A stretch of 33,179 bases of DNA from Candidatus Erabacter solicola. GTDB lineage: Bacteria > Vulcanimicrobiota > Vulcanimicrobiia > Vulcanimicrobiales > Vulcanimicrobiaceae. Below, one piece after another: positions 1 through 7,471 of this stretch (its first letter is position 1; each line of letters starts with the position of its first letter). The notes below the pieces were generated by a model, which was not told where the DNA came from, made no database searches, and worked only from the letters and a program-made list of their open reading frames with translations. Made by a program: the position numbers and the translations under genes. The stretch covers positions 1-33,179 of the forward strand of contig PLDY01000096.1 in NCBI GenBank assembly GCA_003136895.1, read 5' to 3'.

Positions 1-291
1 CATCTCCTCGCCGCCCGGCGGCAGCCACAGCGCGACTTTCTTGTCGTTGCTCCGCGGTCCGTACTTGAGCATGTAGCGCATCGGGATGATGTCGAGGAAG
101 TGGTCGGCGTGCATGTGGCTGATGACGACCGCATCAACCTCTTCGGCGTCGAGGTATTGATAGAGATTGGCAAACGCGCCCGTGCCGAGATCGGCAATGA
201 CCGCGCGTCCCGCCGCCTCGATCAGATAGCCGCTGCAGGCGCGCTGCGGGCGTGGAATCGAACTGCTCGACCCCAACACCGTCACCTTCAT
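1..291 (-). CDS. MBL-fold metallo-hydrolase, RNase Z-like (3' part outside window)
   Basis: This is the first 97 codons of a metallo-beta-lactamase-fold hydrolase; the rest lies beyond the left edge. The metal-binding signature HMHADH is at residues 59-64 (H59, H61, D63, H64), preceded by the usual N-terminal strand with a GSSSSIPRP turn. This pattern is typical of the RNase Z/phosphodiesterase branch of the superfamily, in which two Zn ions activate water to cut a phosphodiester, but without the C-terminal half the substrate cannot be assigned. The start ATG overlaps the stop of the upstream peroxiredoxin gene by four bases (ATGA), so the two are probably translated together. Confidence 0.85.
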   Translation of the reverse strand, partial: MKVTVLGSSSSIPRPQRACSGYLIEAAGRAVIADLGTGAFANLYQYLDAEEVDAVVISHMHADHFLDIIPMRYMLKYGPRSNDKKVALWLPPGGEEM

Positions 292-743
292 GGCAGGCGT
301 GAGAACACGTCCTCGGCGTGACCGTCGACCGAGACCTTCGGCCACACGGCGAGGCACTTTCCCGCCGCATCGAAGAGGAACGTCGAGCGCTGGATACCCA
401 GGCTCTTCTTCCCGTACATATTCTTTTCGACGATGACGCCGAAGGCGTCGCAGAGCTTCGAATCGACGTCGGCCAAGAGGCGGAACGGCAAGTTGTACTT
501 GTCCTTGAACTTCAGGTGTGAGGCGACCGAGTCACGGCTCACGCCGACGATCTCGGCGCCGTGCTTTTCGAAGTCGTCGAATAGGTCGCGGAACTGCGAC
601 GATTCGTTGGTACAGCCCGGGGTATCGTCTTTGGGATAGAAGTAGAGCACGACCGGGTGCCCGAGCAAGTCCTTGGTCGAAATCGTCTTGCCGCTATCGT
701 CGGCCAGCTTGACCGGCGGCATCGTGGCGCCAACTTTGAGCAT
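288..743 (-). CDS. bcp: Peroxiredoxin, PrxQ/BCP family
   Basis: A 151-residue thiol peroxidase that reduces H2O2 and organic hydroperoxides in the cytoplasm. The peroxidatic cysteine is C44 in the motif TPGCTNE, preceded by the conserved YFYPKDD strand. The resolving cysteine that many BCP proteins have five residues later is replaced by serine (ESSQF), so resolution would need C98 (KLCDAFGV), C130 or an external thiol. The ATG at 743 was chosen because GAGGAAA lies about 8 bases upstream and residue 1 matches the family start; the open frame continues upstream but reads as non-homologous, Arg-rich sequence. The stop overlaps the next gene (MBL hydrolase). Only about 35 bp separate it from the divergent methyltransferase-like gene. 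Confidence 0.93.
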   Translation of the reverse strand: MLKVGATMPPVKLADDSGKTISTKDLLGHPVVLYFYPKDDTPGCTNESSQFRDLFDDFEKHGAEIVGVSRDSVASHLKFKDKYNLPFRLLADVDSKLCDAFGVIVEKNMYGKKSLGIQRSTFLFDAAGKCLAVWPKVSVDGHAEDVFSRLP

Positions 744-778
744 GCGGAACGTTTCCTCGTCATTAAGGGGGACCTTGA

Positions 779-1366
779 GTGGCCGACAGTCACGGTACGC
801 TACGCGAGCCGCCACATCCGCTCGTTGCCGCGCTGATCGTGGCCTTACCCGCGGGGAGCCGGGTCCTGTTGGTAGGTGTGGGGAGCGGAAGACACATTCC
901 GCCGCTGCTGGAAGCCGGATTTCGCGTCGACGTGCTTGACGAAGAGTCGCTGCGCACGATCGTCGACGGCGAGCAACTCGCGGGCGGCTTCGATGGCGCG
1001 CTGACGACGCACGCGCTACTGCACGGCACACCCGGCGCGATCGCCGCAGCACTCGGCGCGATCGGCGAACGGCTACGCGACGGCGCGCCGTTTCACCTCA
1101 CGCTCGGTTCGACCGCCGATCCACGCTTCGGCGCCGGCGCACGCATCGAGGACGGAACGTGGGCGGCGAACGGCGGTCCGGAATCAGGCGTGCCCCATTC
1201 ATACTTCGACGAGGCCGGGGCGCGAGTGTTGCTGGCCGATTGGGACGTGCTGGCGCTCGAGCAGCACAGCGCGGCGGAGACGGCCGGGCGCTGGGCGCAT
1301 CAGCCTGAGGAACTCGCAAGCATGGTTCACTGGTTCGCGCGCATCACGCGACGTCAACCTACTTAG
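779..1366 (+). CDS. SAM-dependent methyltransferase-like protein
   Basis: A 195-residue protein with a GTG start preceded by AAGGGGG. The region at residues 29-54 ([19 protein letters not shown] followed by an acidic VDVLD) matches the glycine-rich loop and acidic strand end of class I SAM-dependent methyltransferases. A second segment, [14 protein letters not shown] (71-84), occupies the place of motif II/III. The protein is short and the substrate-binding part is unrecognised. It is divergent from the peroxiredoxin gene and its 3' end overlaps the convergent thiG by eight bases. The fold assignment is fairly safe; the substrate is unknown. Confidence 0.7.
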   Translation: MADSHGTLREPPHPLVAALIVALPAGSRVLLVGVGSGRHIPPLLEAGFRVDVLDEESLRTIVDGEQLAGGFDGALTTHALLHGTPGAIAAALGAIGERLRDGAPFHLTLGSTADPRFGAGARIEDGTWAANGGPESGVPHSYFDEAGARVLLADWDVLALEQHSAAETAGRWAHQPEELASMVHWFARITRRQPT

Positions 1367-2150
1367 GCGTTCCGATCAGACCGGTCATCGGGCTCGAAGC
1401 GTTCGCATAAAGCCGCTTCGCCATCCGGCCGGCCAGAAACGCGGTACGCCCGGCTTCAACTGCGAGGCGCATCGCACGCGCCATGGCAACCGGATCGCGT
1501 GCCGCGGCGATACCGGTATTCATCAGCACCGCGTCCACGCCCAACTCCATGGCGATCGCCGCATCCGAAGCGGTACCGCCGCCGGCGTCGACGATCACGG
1601 GAACGCCCGACCGCTGTTTGATGATCGTGATCGAGTAGGGGTTACAGATGCCGAGCCCGCTGCCGATCGGCGCGCCGAGCGGCATCACGGCCGCGCAACC
1701 GACGTCTTCGAGACGCTTGCATGCGGTCGGGTCGTCGATGATGTACGGCAGCACGGTGAAGCCGTCGCGCACCAGTTCGCGCGCCGCGACGATCGTCTCG
1801 GCGGTGTCGGGATAGAGCGTCTCCGAGTCGCCGATGACTTCGAGTTTGATCAGGTCGGTGCCGAGCGCTTCGCGCGCCAGCTGCGCGGTCAAGATCGCAT
1901 CCTTGGCCGTCGTGCATCCGGCGGTATTGGGAAGAATCGCGTAACGCGAACGGTCGATGTAGTCGATCAGCGTCTTGCCCGACGGATCGTCGAGGTGGAT
2001 GCGCCGGATCGCGACCGTGACGAGTTCGCTGCCGCTCGCTGCGTGGGCGGCCTGCATGATCTCGAGGGACGGGTACTTGCCCGTCCCGACGAGCAGGCGC
2101 GAGTGAAACTCGTGTTTACCGATCTTGAGAAGGACGTCGACCGAATCCAT
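1359..2150 (-). CDS. thiG: Thiazole synthase ThiG
   Basis: ThiG builds the thiazole phosphate half of thiamine from 1-deoxy-xylulose-5-phosphate, dehydroglycine and ThiS thiocarboxylate. The TIM-barrel sequence is highly typical: GTGKYPSLE near the N-terminus, [11 protein letters not shown] at about 75-85, the Schiff-base lysine K102 in [10 protein letters not shown], and GGGTASDAA plus [11 protein letters not shown] in the C-terminal half. Starting at 2150 gives 263 residues, the family's usual length; an in-frame ATG at 2183 would add 11 residues. Neither start has a clear Shine-Dalgarno. Its sulfur donor gene thiS lies upstream on the same strand but is separated by an NYN-domain gene. I see no TPP riboswitch in the roughly 200-base leader. 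Confidence 0.95.
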   Translation of the reverse strand: MDSVDVLLKIGKHEFHSRLLVGTGKYPSLEIMQAAHAASGSELVTVAIRRIHLDDPSGKTLIDYIDRSRYAILPNTAGCTTAKDAILTAQLAREALGTDLIKLEVIGDSETLYPDTAETIVAARELVRDGFTVLPYIIDDPTACKRLEDVGCAAVMPLGAPIGSGLGICNPYSITIIKQRSGVPVIVDAGGGTASDAAIAMELGVDAVLMNTGIAAARDPVAMARAMRLAVEAGRTAFLAGRMAKRLYANASSPMTGLIGTPK

Positions 2151-2426
2151 GGGAGGCACGCCGCAAAGTTCGCGGCCCCGCATGAGGGTTCCGGTCAGGG
2201 ACGCGCGGGACCACCCCCAAGCTCGGTAACGGCCTTCGCAATTCGGAGCCGCCTAGTTGCCAGCGAGTCCCCCTAGTCTTGGCGCCCGCGCCGCCGTGCG
2301 GGTCGTGCGGACGATCGAATTCACCTGAAATCTTTACTTTTGTCGCAGGACGCCCCGTCTTTTCTCCGATATGATGCTGGCATGCATGCCGTCCGGGCGC
2401 CCTTACGGGGCTCGCGATGGCTTCTT

Positions 2427-3356
2427 TTATTCTCTACCGGAAACCGGAAATACATCCACGGTTAGCCTTGATTTGGGGCCGGTCTTCCAAACGACCCGCA
2501 CTCTCGAGCCAATGTGCTCCTTGTACATCTCAACGCACTCCGGGTCGACGTGCAAGACGAGTATATCCGTCATCTGTTCCACGATCATGATCGAACCGCC
2601 ATCCGAAGAATGGCAGCCTAACAAACTACCGACTAGACTCTTTCCGCCTCCCTCAAGATCGTACGGGTCAATCCGGCGCTTACGTAGCTTCTCCTCAAGT
2701 TCGCGAACAATCTGCTCCAAGTCAACCTTTGGCGGAACGGCATACTCGGATTTATAGAATTCCTCCGGATAGAGTCCAATCCAGGTCATGCCTGGAACGC
2801 CGTGATGCGACTTGCCTTCAACTGAGCGCGGAAACACGCAGAAAAAGTGGACAAAACGTCCCTGACCAGTAAGCATCTTCTCCCGGGCAAGCATGAACTT
2901 CGCTTCATCTATCGCCTCCCGAAGGTCTGTATCTTGGGAAAACAAGATCACGATGTCACACCGGTCATCAGCAACGGCACGAACAACATCGAGTCCAATT
3001 CTTAGATCTATGCCTTTCTCTCGCGCGAGGCCCGCCTCATTGTACTTTAGCTCGCGCCATACGACTGTGATCTTGTCGTTTCTAAATCGAGAGAATAGCC
3101 GTTCCCAATAGTTTCTTCCAAGCTTATCCCGAAGATGTGTGGGAACGCCCGTATAAAAGCGGATATCGGATAGCTGTATCCTGACGTCCAGTCTTCTCTC
3201 GACGTCGGTTTTGGCCAACTCAGCTAAAACGTGTGGGTCATAGTCCCACTTTTTCTTTTTCCAGCCAAAAACATCGTTTGCAGACCGCAACACGTTTTGC
3301 CCGTCAAAAAATACGACGGTTCGTAGAGGCGCTGCGGTAAAGGCAGGATTAGACAT
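2427..3356 (-). CDS. NYN/LabA-like PIN-superfamily nuclease-domain protein
   Basis: A 309-residue protein whose first ~165 residues form an NYN domain, a PIN-related metal-dependent RNase fold. Acidic signature residues are D18 in VVFFDGQN, D117 and D123 in EKGIDLRIGLDVV, and D142/D144 in ILFSQDTDL. Residues about 225-309 form a separate C-terminal part beginning with a charged helix (VRELEEKLRKRR) and ending in a beta-rich stretch I cannot assign. Codon use is plainly different from the neighbours, with many A/T third positions and AAA/AAG runs, which points to recent transfer. It sits between thiS and thiG, genes that normally act together, so it is probably an insertion. A role in defence or RNA turnover is possible but not shown by the sequence. 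Confidence 0.75.
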   Translation of the reverse strand: MSNPAFTAAPLRTVVFFDGQNVLRSANDVFGWKKKKWDYDPHVLAELAKTDVERRLDVRIQLSDIRFYTGVPTHLRDKLGRNYWERLFSRFRNDKITVVWRELKYNEAGLAREKGIDLRIGLDVVRAVADDRCDIVILFSQDTDLREAIDEAKFMLAREKMLTGQGRFVHFFCVFPRSVEGKSHHGVPGMTWIGLYPEEFYKSEYAVPPKVDLEQIVRELEEKLRKRRIDPYDLEGGGKSLVGSLLGCHSSDGGSIMIVEQMTDILVLHVDPECVEMYKEHIGSRVRVVWKTGPKSRLTVDVFPVSGRE

Positions 3357-3433
3357 CAGCTAACGATTCTGTTCCATTCGGTAATTATCTTGGCAAGCCA
3401 TGGGGTGCATGACGATAACCAACCGTCGGTCGC

Positions 3434-3634
3434 TCAGCCACCCGCAACGGCGCTGATGATTTCGATTACGTCGTCTTCGCACACCATCTCAGTCTCAAAG
3501 AGCGTCCCGCGCACGACTTGCTCGTTGCGCGCAACGGCGACGCCCCTCGTATCGATGCCAAGATCGCGCAGTAACTGGCCGATCGTCGTTCCCTCGGCAA
3601 CACTTCGCGGCTCGCTGTTGACAATGGCAGTCAT
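3434..3634 (-). CDS. thiS: Sulfur carrier protein ThiS
   Basis: A 66-residue ubiquitin-like sulfur carrier ending in the diagnostic Gly-Gly (SAVAGG), which is adenylated and converted to a thiocarboxylate for ThiG. Length and features such as the central TTIGQLLRDLGID helix and VARNEQVV strand match the family. Its ATG shares one base with the stop of the upstream ETF-QO gene (TGATG), so the two are translationally coupled. The partner thiG lies about 1.3 kb downstream beyond the NYN gene. Other thiamine genes (thiF, thiO/thiH, thiE) are not in the window. Confidence 0.93.
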   Translation of the reverse strand: MTAIVNSEPRSVAEGTTIGQLLRDLGIDTRGVAVARNEQVVRGTLFETEMVCEDDVIEIISAVAGG

Positions 3635-5307
3635 CACATGCCCGTGTAGACGGGGCCTTCTCCGCCCTGCGGCGGGACCCACGTGATGATTTGGTACGGA
3701 TCCATGATGTCGCACGTCTTGCAGTGCACGCAGTTGCTGAAATTGATCTGCAGACGTCCGTCGTAGTCGCCGACGCCGTCTTTCTGCGCGAACATCGGTT
3801 CGTAGACCTTGGCGGGACAGAAGTACTGGCACGGGTTGCCATATTCGGGCGTGCAGCGCTCGGCGCAGATGTTGGTGTCGGCAACGTGCAGGTGCGGGAC
3901 TTGATCCTCGTCGTGCATCGTCCCCGAATTGAAGACATCCGTTAGCTTGTCGAAGGTTAGGACGTTATCGATCTTCGCACGCATCTCGACCGCGCGTGGC
4001 GCACGCTCGGAGATCTTCACCATCTGCGCGTAACCCTCTTCACCGTGCAGACGATCGACGACGCCGAAGGCACGTCCGCCGGCGTACATCGAGAGCCCGG
4101 CGTTAAGCATCCCGGCAAATAATCCGCCTCTAAAGCCCTGGTGGAAGTTGCGCGCGATGCGCAGTTCGTCGTACGCCCAAGACCTCTTGAAGTTCGTCTC
4201 CATCGCAGAGAGCGTCGCTGCGTCCGAGTTTCCGGCCAGAACCGCGTTAAAGGCAGTCTCTGCGGCAAGCATCCCCGATTTCACCGCGAGATGGATGCCT
4301 TTGAGACGCATGCCGTTGAGGAATCCGGCCGAGTCGCCGGCGAGCAACAATCCGTCGGCGTACGGGCGCGGCATCGCATACAAACCGCCCTCGGGTATCG
4401 CCTTCGCGCCGTAGCGCAGCAACTTCGCACCGTCGAGCATGGCCGCAACCGCCGGATGCGCTTTATAACGCTGAAAGCTATCGTGCGGATCGGTCGTTGG
4501 ATCCTTATAATCGAGACCCGTGACGAGCCCCACGTCGAGCACATCGCCGGCCATTCCATAGATGAAGCCGCCGCCGAAGGTTTCATTGGGCAGCGGATGA
4601 CCGAACGTATGGATTACCGAGCCGGGTGCTACGCTGCCCGGCTTGCACTGCCACAACTCTTTGATGCCGACGGCGTACGCCATCGGGTCTCGACCGGCGT
4701 CGAGCGCGAGCCGCGCGATCGCCTGTTTTGTCAGCGTGCCGCGCGGGCCTTCGGTCAAGATGACGACCTTCGCCATCAAATCGGGACCCGGTTCGTAATT
4801 CGGTTTGGGCTTGCCGTTATGATCGACGCCCTTGTCCCCCACTCGCACACCCGTAACGCGTTCGACATCCCATATCAATTCTTGACCGGGAAACGACGGG
4901 AAGACATCGGCGCCTAACTCTTCCGCGATGCCGCCCATCCACTTGGTTAATCTCTGCAAGCTCGCGATGTACTTGCCCTTATTCTTCATCATCGGCGGCA
5001 TCATCGGACCGGGTACCGAGATCTTTCCGCCGGCGGTCATGTACCACATCGCGTCGCTCGAGACCGGCGCTTCCAACGGCGCGCTGTCGCGCCAGCCGGG
5101 CAGCAGTTCGTCGAACCCGCGCGGGTCGACGACGGCGCCGGAGATGCCGTGCGCCCCGATGTCGCCCGCCTTCTCGATCAGCATCACCGAGAGGTCGTCT
5201 TTGCCGCGTTCTTTGGCGAGCTGACGCAGCCGAATCGCCGCGGCCAAGCCGGCCGGACCGCCCCCGACGATCAGGACGTCGACTTCGAGTGAATCGCGTT
5301 CTGGCAT
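3634..5307 (-). CDS. Electron transfer flavoprotein-ubiquinone oxidoreductase
   Basis: ETF-QO passes electrons from ETF, reduced by acyl-CoA and amino-acid dehydrogenases, to the quinone pool at the membrane. The N-terminal FAD site is VDVLIVGGGPAGLAAAI; a second FAD contact is GLLLAGDSAGFLNGMRLKG. The C-terminus carries the 4Fe-4S ligands in CQYFCPAKVYEP and NCVHCKTCDIMDP. At 557 residues it is full length. The ATG at 5307 is preferred because AAGGGG sits 8 bases upstream; an in-frame ATG at 5325 would add six residues. It is the first gene of the run leading to thiS and is divergent from the larA-like gene. The linkage to thiamine genes probably reflects shared transcription only. Confidence 0.96.
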   Translation of the reverse strand: MPERDSLEVDVLIVGGGPAGLAAAIRLRQLAKERGKDDLSVMLIEKAGDIGAHGISGAVVDPRGFDELLPGWRDSAPLEAPVSSDAMWYMTAGGKISVPGPMMPPMMKNKGKYIASLQRLTKWMGGIAEELGADVFPSFPGQELIWDVERVTGVRVGDKGVDHNGKPKPNYEPGPDLMAKVVILTEGPRGTLTKQAIARLALDAGRDPMAYAVGIKELWQCKPGSVAPGSVIHTFGHPLPNETFGGGFIYGMAGDVLDVGLVTGLDYKDPTTDPHDSFQRYKAHPAVAAMLDGAKLLRYGAKAIPEGGLYAMPRPYADGLLLAGDSAGFLNGMRLKGIHLAVKSGMLAAETAFNAVLAGNSDAATLSAMETNFKRSWAYDELRIARNFHQGFRGGLFAGMLNAGLSMYAGGRAFGVVDRLHGEEGYAQMVKISERAPRAVEMRAKIDNVLTFDKLTDVFNSGTMHDEDQVPHLHVADTNICAERCTPEYGNPCQYFCPAKVYEPMFAQKDGVGDYDGRLQINFSNCVHCKTCDIMDPYQIITWVPPQGGEGPVYTGM

Positions 5308-5386
5308 AGCCACCGCCCCTTCCATGTGGCGCTTCTTTCAGCCTCGCCCATCGGGGGTTCCCGGCGCCAAACGCGAAGCAACATGC

Positions 5387-6661
5387 ATGAACGTGCGCGT
5401 GACATACGGCCGCTCGGGCCTCGACCTCGAACTTCCTGACGAGACGCTCGTCATCGAGCCCACCGAAGGGATCGCGCTGGCCGACGAAGCGGCCGCCTTC
5501 CGCTCGGCGGTACGCTCGCCGATCGCCGCGCCCGCGCTGCGCGAGTTGGTCGGATCGCACGAGCGGGTCGTCATCGTTACGTCGGACATCACGCGCGCGA
5601 CGCCCAACGAGCGGCTGATTCCGTGGATTCTCGACGAGCTGTCACACGTTCCGGCCGGGCAGATTACCGTCTTGATCGGGACGGGCTCGCACCGCGCGAC
5701 GACGCGCGACGAAATGGAGCGCATGTTCGGCAAGGCGACGCTCGAGCGCGTTCGCATCATCGATCACGACGCGCACGATATGTCGCACGTCTTGCATCTG
5801 GGCACGACCTCGCGGGACGCCGACGTCTACCTGAACCGCGAATATCTGCAGGCTGACAAACGCATCTGCGTCGGCTTCATCGAGCCGCATCTGTACGCGG
5901 GTTTCTCAGGCGGACCGAAAGGCATCATGCCGGGCATCGCGGGCATCGAGACGGTCAAGTTCTTCCACAACGCCAAGATGGTCGGCGATCCGCGCTCGAC
6001 CTGGCTCAATCTCGATGGAAATCCGATCCAGGACATGTCACGCGAAGTCGTGGCGATGGCTCCGCCGCATTTTCTGGTGAACGTCACGCTCAATAGCAGT
6101 AACGCGATCACCGGCTTCTTCTGTGGCGACTACCTTCAGGCGCACCTGATCGGCGCGGCCGCGTGCAAACGGCAAAGCGCGCAACCGGTTCCGCACCGTT
6201 TCGACGTCGTGGTCACGACCAACGGCGGCTATCCTCTCGACCAGAACCTGTACCAGTGCATCAAGGGGCTCTCGGCGGCCGCGCCGATCGTGAAGCCGGG
6301 CGGCACGATCGTGATGTGCGCGGAGTTGAGCGACGGTCTACCCGATCACGGGAACTTCAAGGACATCGTTCGGGCGCGCTCGACGCCGCGCGAACTGCTC
6401 GCAATGATCGAGTCGCCGGACTATTCGGTCTACGATCAGTGGGCCGCGCAAAGCCAAGCGATGATCTTGCTGCACGCCCAGGTTCGCTTCCATTCGAGCT
6501 TACCCGATGACGTGATTCGCTCGGCGATGCTCGTACCCGCGCGTGATCCATCGGCCGACGTGCGCGAAGCAATGAAAGCGGCCGGGCCAAACGCGACCTG
6601 TGCGGTGCTGCCGCACGGCCCCTACGTCGTACCGTACGTCTCCGAGGCGGTTCCGGCTTAG
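5387..6661 (+). CDS. larA: LarA-type nickel-pincer racemase/epimerase
   Basis: A 424-residue member of the LarA (DUF2088) family, which uses a nickel-pincer nucleotide cofactor for hydride-transfer racemisation of 2-hydroxyacids. The four key residues of Lactobacillus plantarum LarA (H108, H174, K184, H200) appear at a constant offset as H102 (GTGSHR), H168 (EPHLYAGFSGGPKG), K178 and H194 (FHNAKM). The substrate phosphate/carboxylate motif SDITRATP is at 66-73. LarA family members act on several 2-hydroxyacids, so the exact substrate (lactate, malate, others) is open. Cofactor genes larB, larC and larE are not in the window. The ATG at 5387 was chosen because it begins the conserved first strand (MNVRVTYG). 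The 3' end overlaps the M14 gene by four bases, convergently. Confidence 0.85.
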   Translation: MNVRVTYGRSGLDLELPDETLVIEPTEGIALADEAAAFRSAVRSPIAAPALRELVGSHERVVIVTSDITRATPNERLIPWILDELSHVPAGQITVLIGTGSHRATTRDEMERMFGKATLERVRIIDHDAHDMSHVLHLGTTSRDADVYLNREYLQADKRICVGFIEPHLYAGFSGGPKGIMPGIAGIETVKFFHNAKMVGDPRSTWLNLDGNPIQDMSREVVAMAPPHFLVNVTLNSSNAITGFFCGDYLQAHLIGAAACKRQSAQPVPHRFDVVVTTNGGYPLDQNLYQCIKGLSAAAPIVKPGGTIVMCAELSDGLPDHGNFKDIVRARSTPRELLAMIESPDYSVYDQWAAQSQAMILLHAQVRFHSSLPDDVIRSAMLVPARDPSADVREAMKAAGPNATCAVLPHGPYVVPYVSEAVPA

Positions 6662-7386
6662 AGCGAAGCGCGTAGCCGTTGCAGGGCGGTGACCAGCGCG
6701 ATGCGATGGATTGCGACGCGCTCGTCCCAGGCCAAGCGGCGCGGCGATTCAAGCGTCAACGAACGCTTGGCGGCGCGCCGCAAAAGATACATGCTGTACG
6801 GAAGCTTGCGGCTCATCGCGAGTTCGGCTTTAACGTTCGGCCTCACCAGACCGCGATGCAGCGTTCGCAATTCCTGCGCCGCGGGCGGATAGCCGAGTTC
6901 GAACGCATCGTGTAACTCTTGCACCGCGAAACCTTCTTCTTCGACCGCCCGCACGATGGCTGTTCCGAATGACGTCTCGTCGACGGCCGGCTCGTAACAG
7001 TAGAAACCGTCGGCTTCGTAATCTTCGTGCATATCGATCGTCAGCGCGAACTTGCGGTCGCGATTCGACGTGATGATCGCGCGCGCTTCGGGAGTCTCTC
7101 CGCCGCGCCCGAAACTGCGATTGATATCGGCATCCTCGGCGTTTCGGCGCGTTCCGGCTGCATAGCCGCTCGGGTTGGTGCACGGCCAGATGCGATACGC
7201 GAAGCGTAAGTCGAGGAGCCCATCGCGCACTGCGGCCAGGAGCGCCCAAGGCGCAGCGGGCTCGTCACCGTGCACGCCCGCGGCGATTGCCACAGCCGGC
7301 GCCGCACCGGGGCTGGCGCGCGGTACGATCTCGGCAACGAGTAGCGTGCGCGGCACGCCGACGCACGCGACCTCGCGAACGCTCAC
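6658..7386 (-). CDS. M14-family zinc carboxypeptidase-like amidohydrolase
   Basis: A 242-residue protein of the M14 carboxypeptidase/succinylglutamate desuccinylase fold. Zinc ligands are visible as H39 and E42 (GVHGDEPA) and H120 (IDMHED), with the substrate-binding NPSGY (71-75) and NR (89-90), and the general-base glutamate in TLESP (E213). The GTG at 7386 is the only canonical start in this frame. About 24 further codons upstream read like genuine protein (SYSELERSWKALRSRG) and run back to a TGA without any ATG, GTG or TTG. The true start is therefore uncertain: either GTG, a non-canonical CTG, or a slightly truncated gene. Substrate unknown; it converges on larA. Confidence 0.75.
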   Translation of the reverse strand: MSVREVACVGVPRTLLVAEIVPRASPGAAPAVAIAAGVHGDEPAAPWALLAAVRDGLLDLRFAYRIWPCTNPSGYAAGTRRNAEDADINRSFGRGGETPEARAIITSNRDRKFALTIDMHEDYEADGFYCYEPAVDETSFGTAIVRAVEEEGFAVQELHDAFELGYPPAAQELRTLHRGLVRPNVKAELAMSRKLPYSMYLLRRAAKRSLTLESPRRLAWDERVAIHRIALVTALQRLRASL

Positions 7387-7471
7387 GCCGCGCGACCGCA
7401 GTGCCTTCCAGGAGCGTTCCAGCTCCGAATACGAAGGTGCGTCTACCGCGAGGACTCAATCACGAAAGCGT

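Noticed and set aside
2151-2426. A TPP or SAM riboswitch upstream of thiG
   Set aside because: I compared both strands with the conserved core elements by eye and found none of the required blocks together.
4141-4917. A 258-codon open frame on the plus strand
   Set aside because: It is the complement of the ETF-QO gene, Arg-rich, without family features; a high-GC shadow frame.
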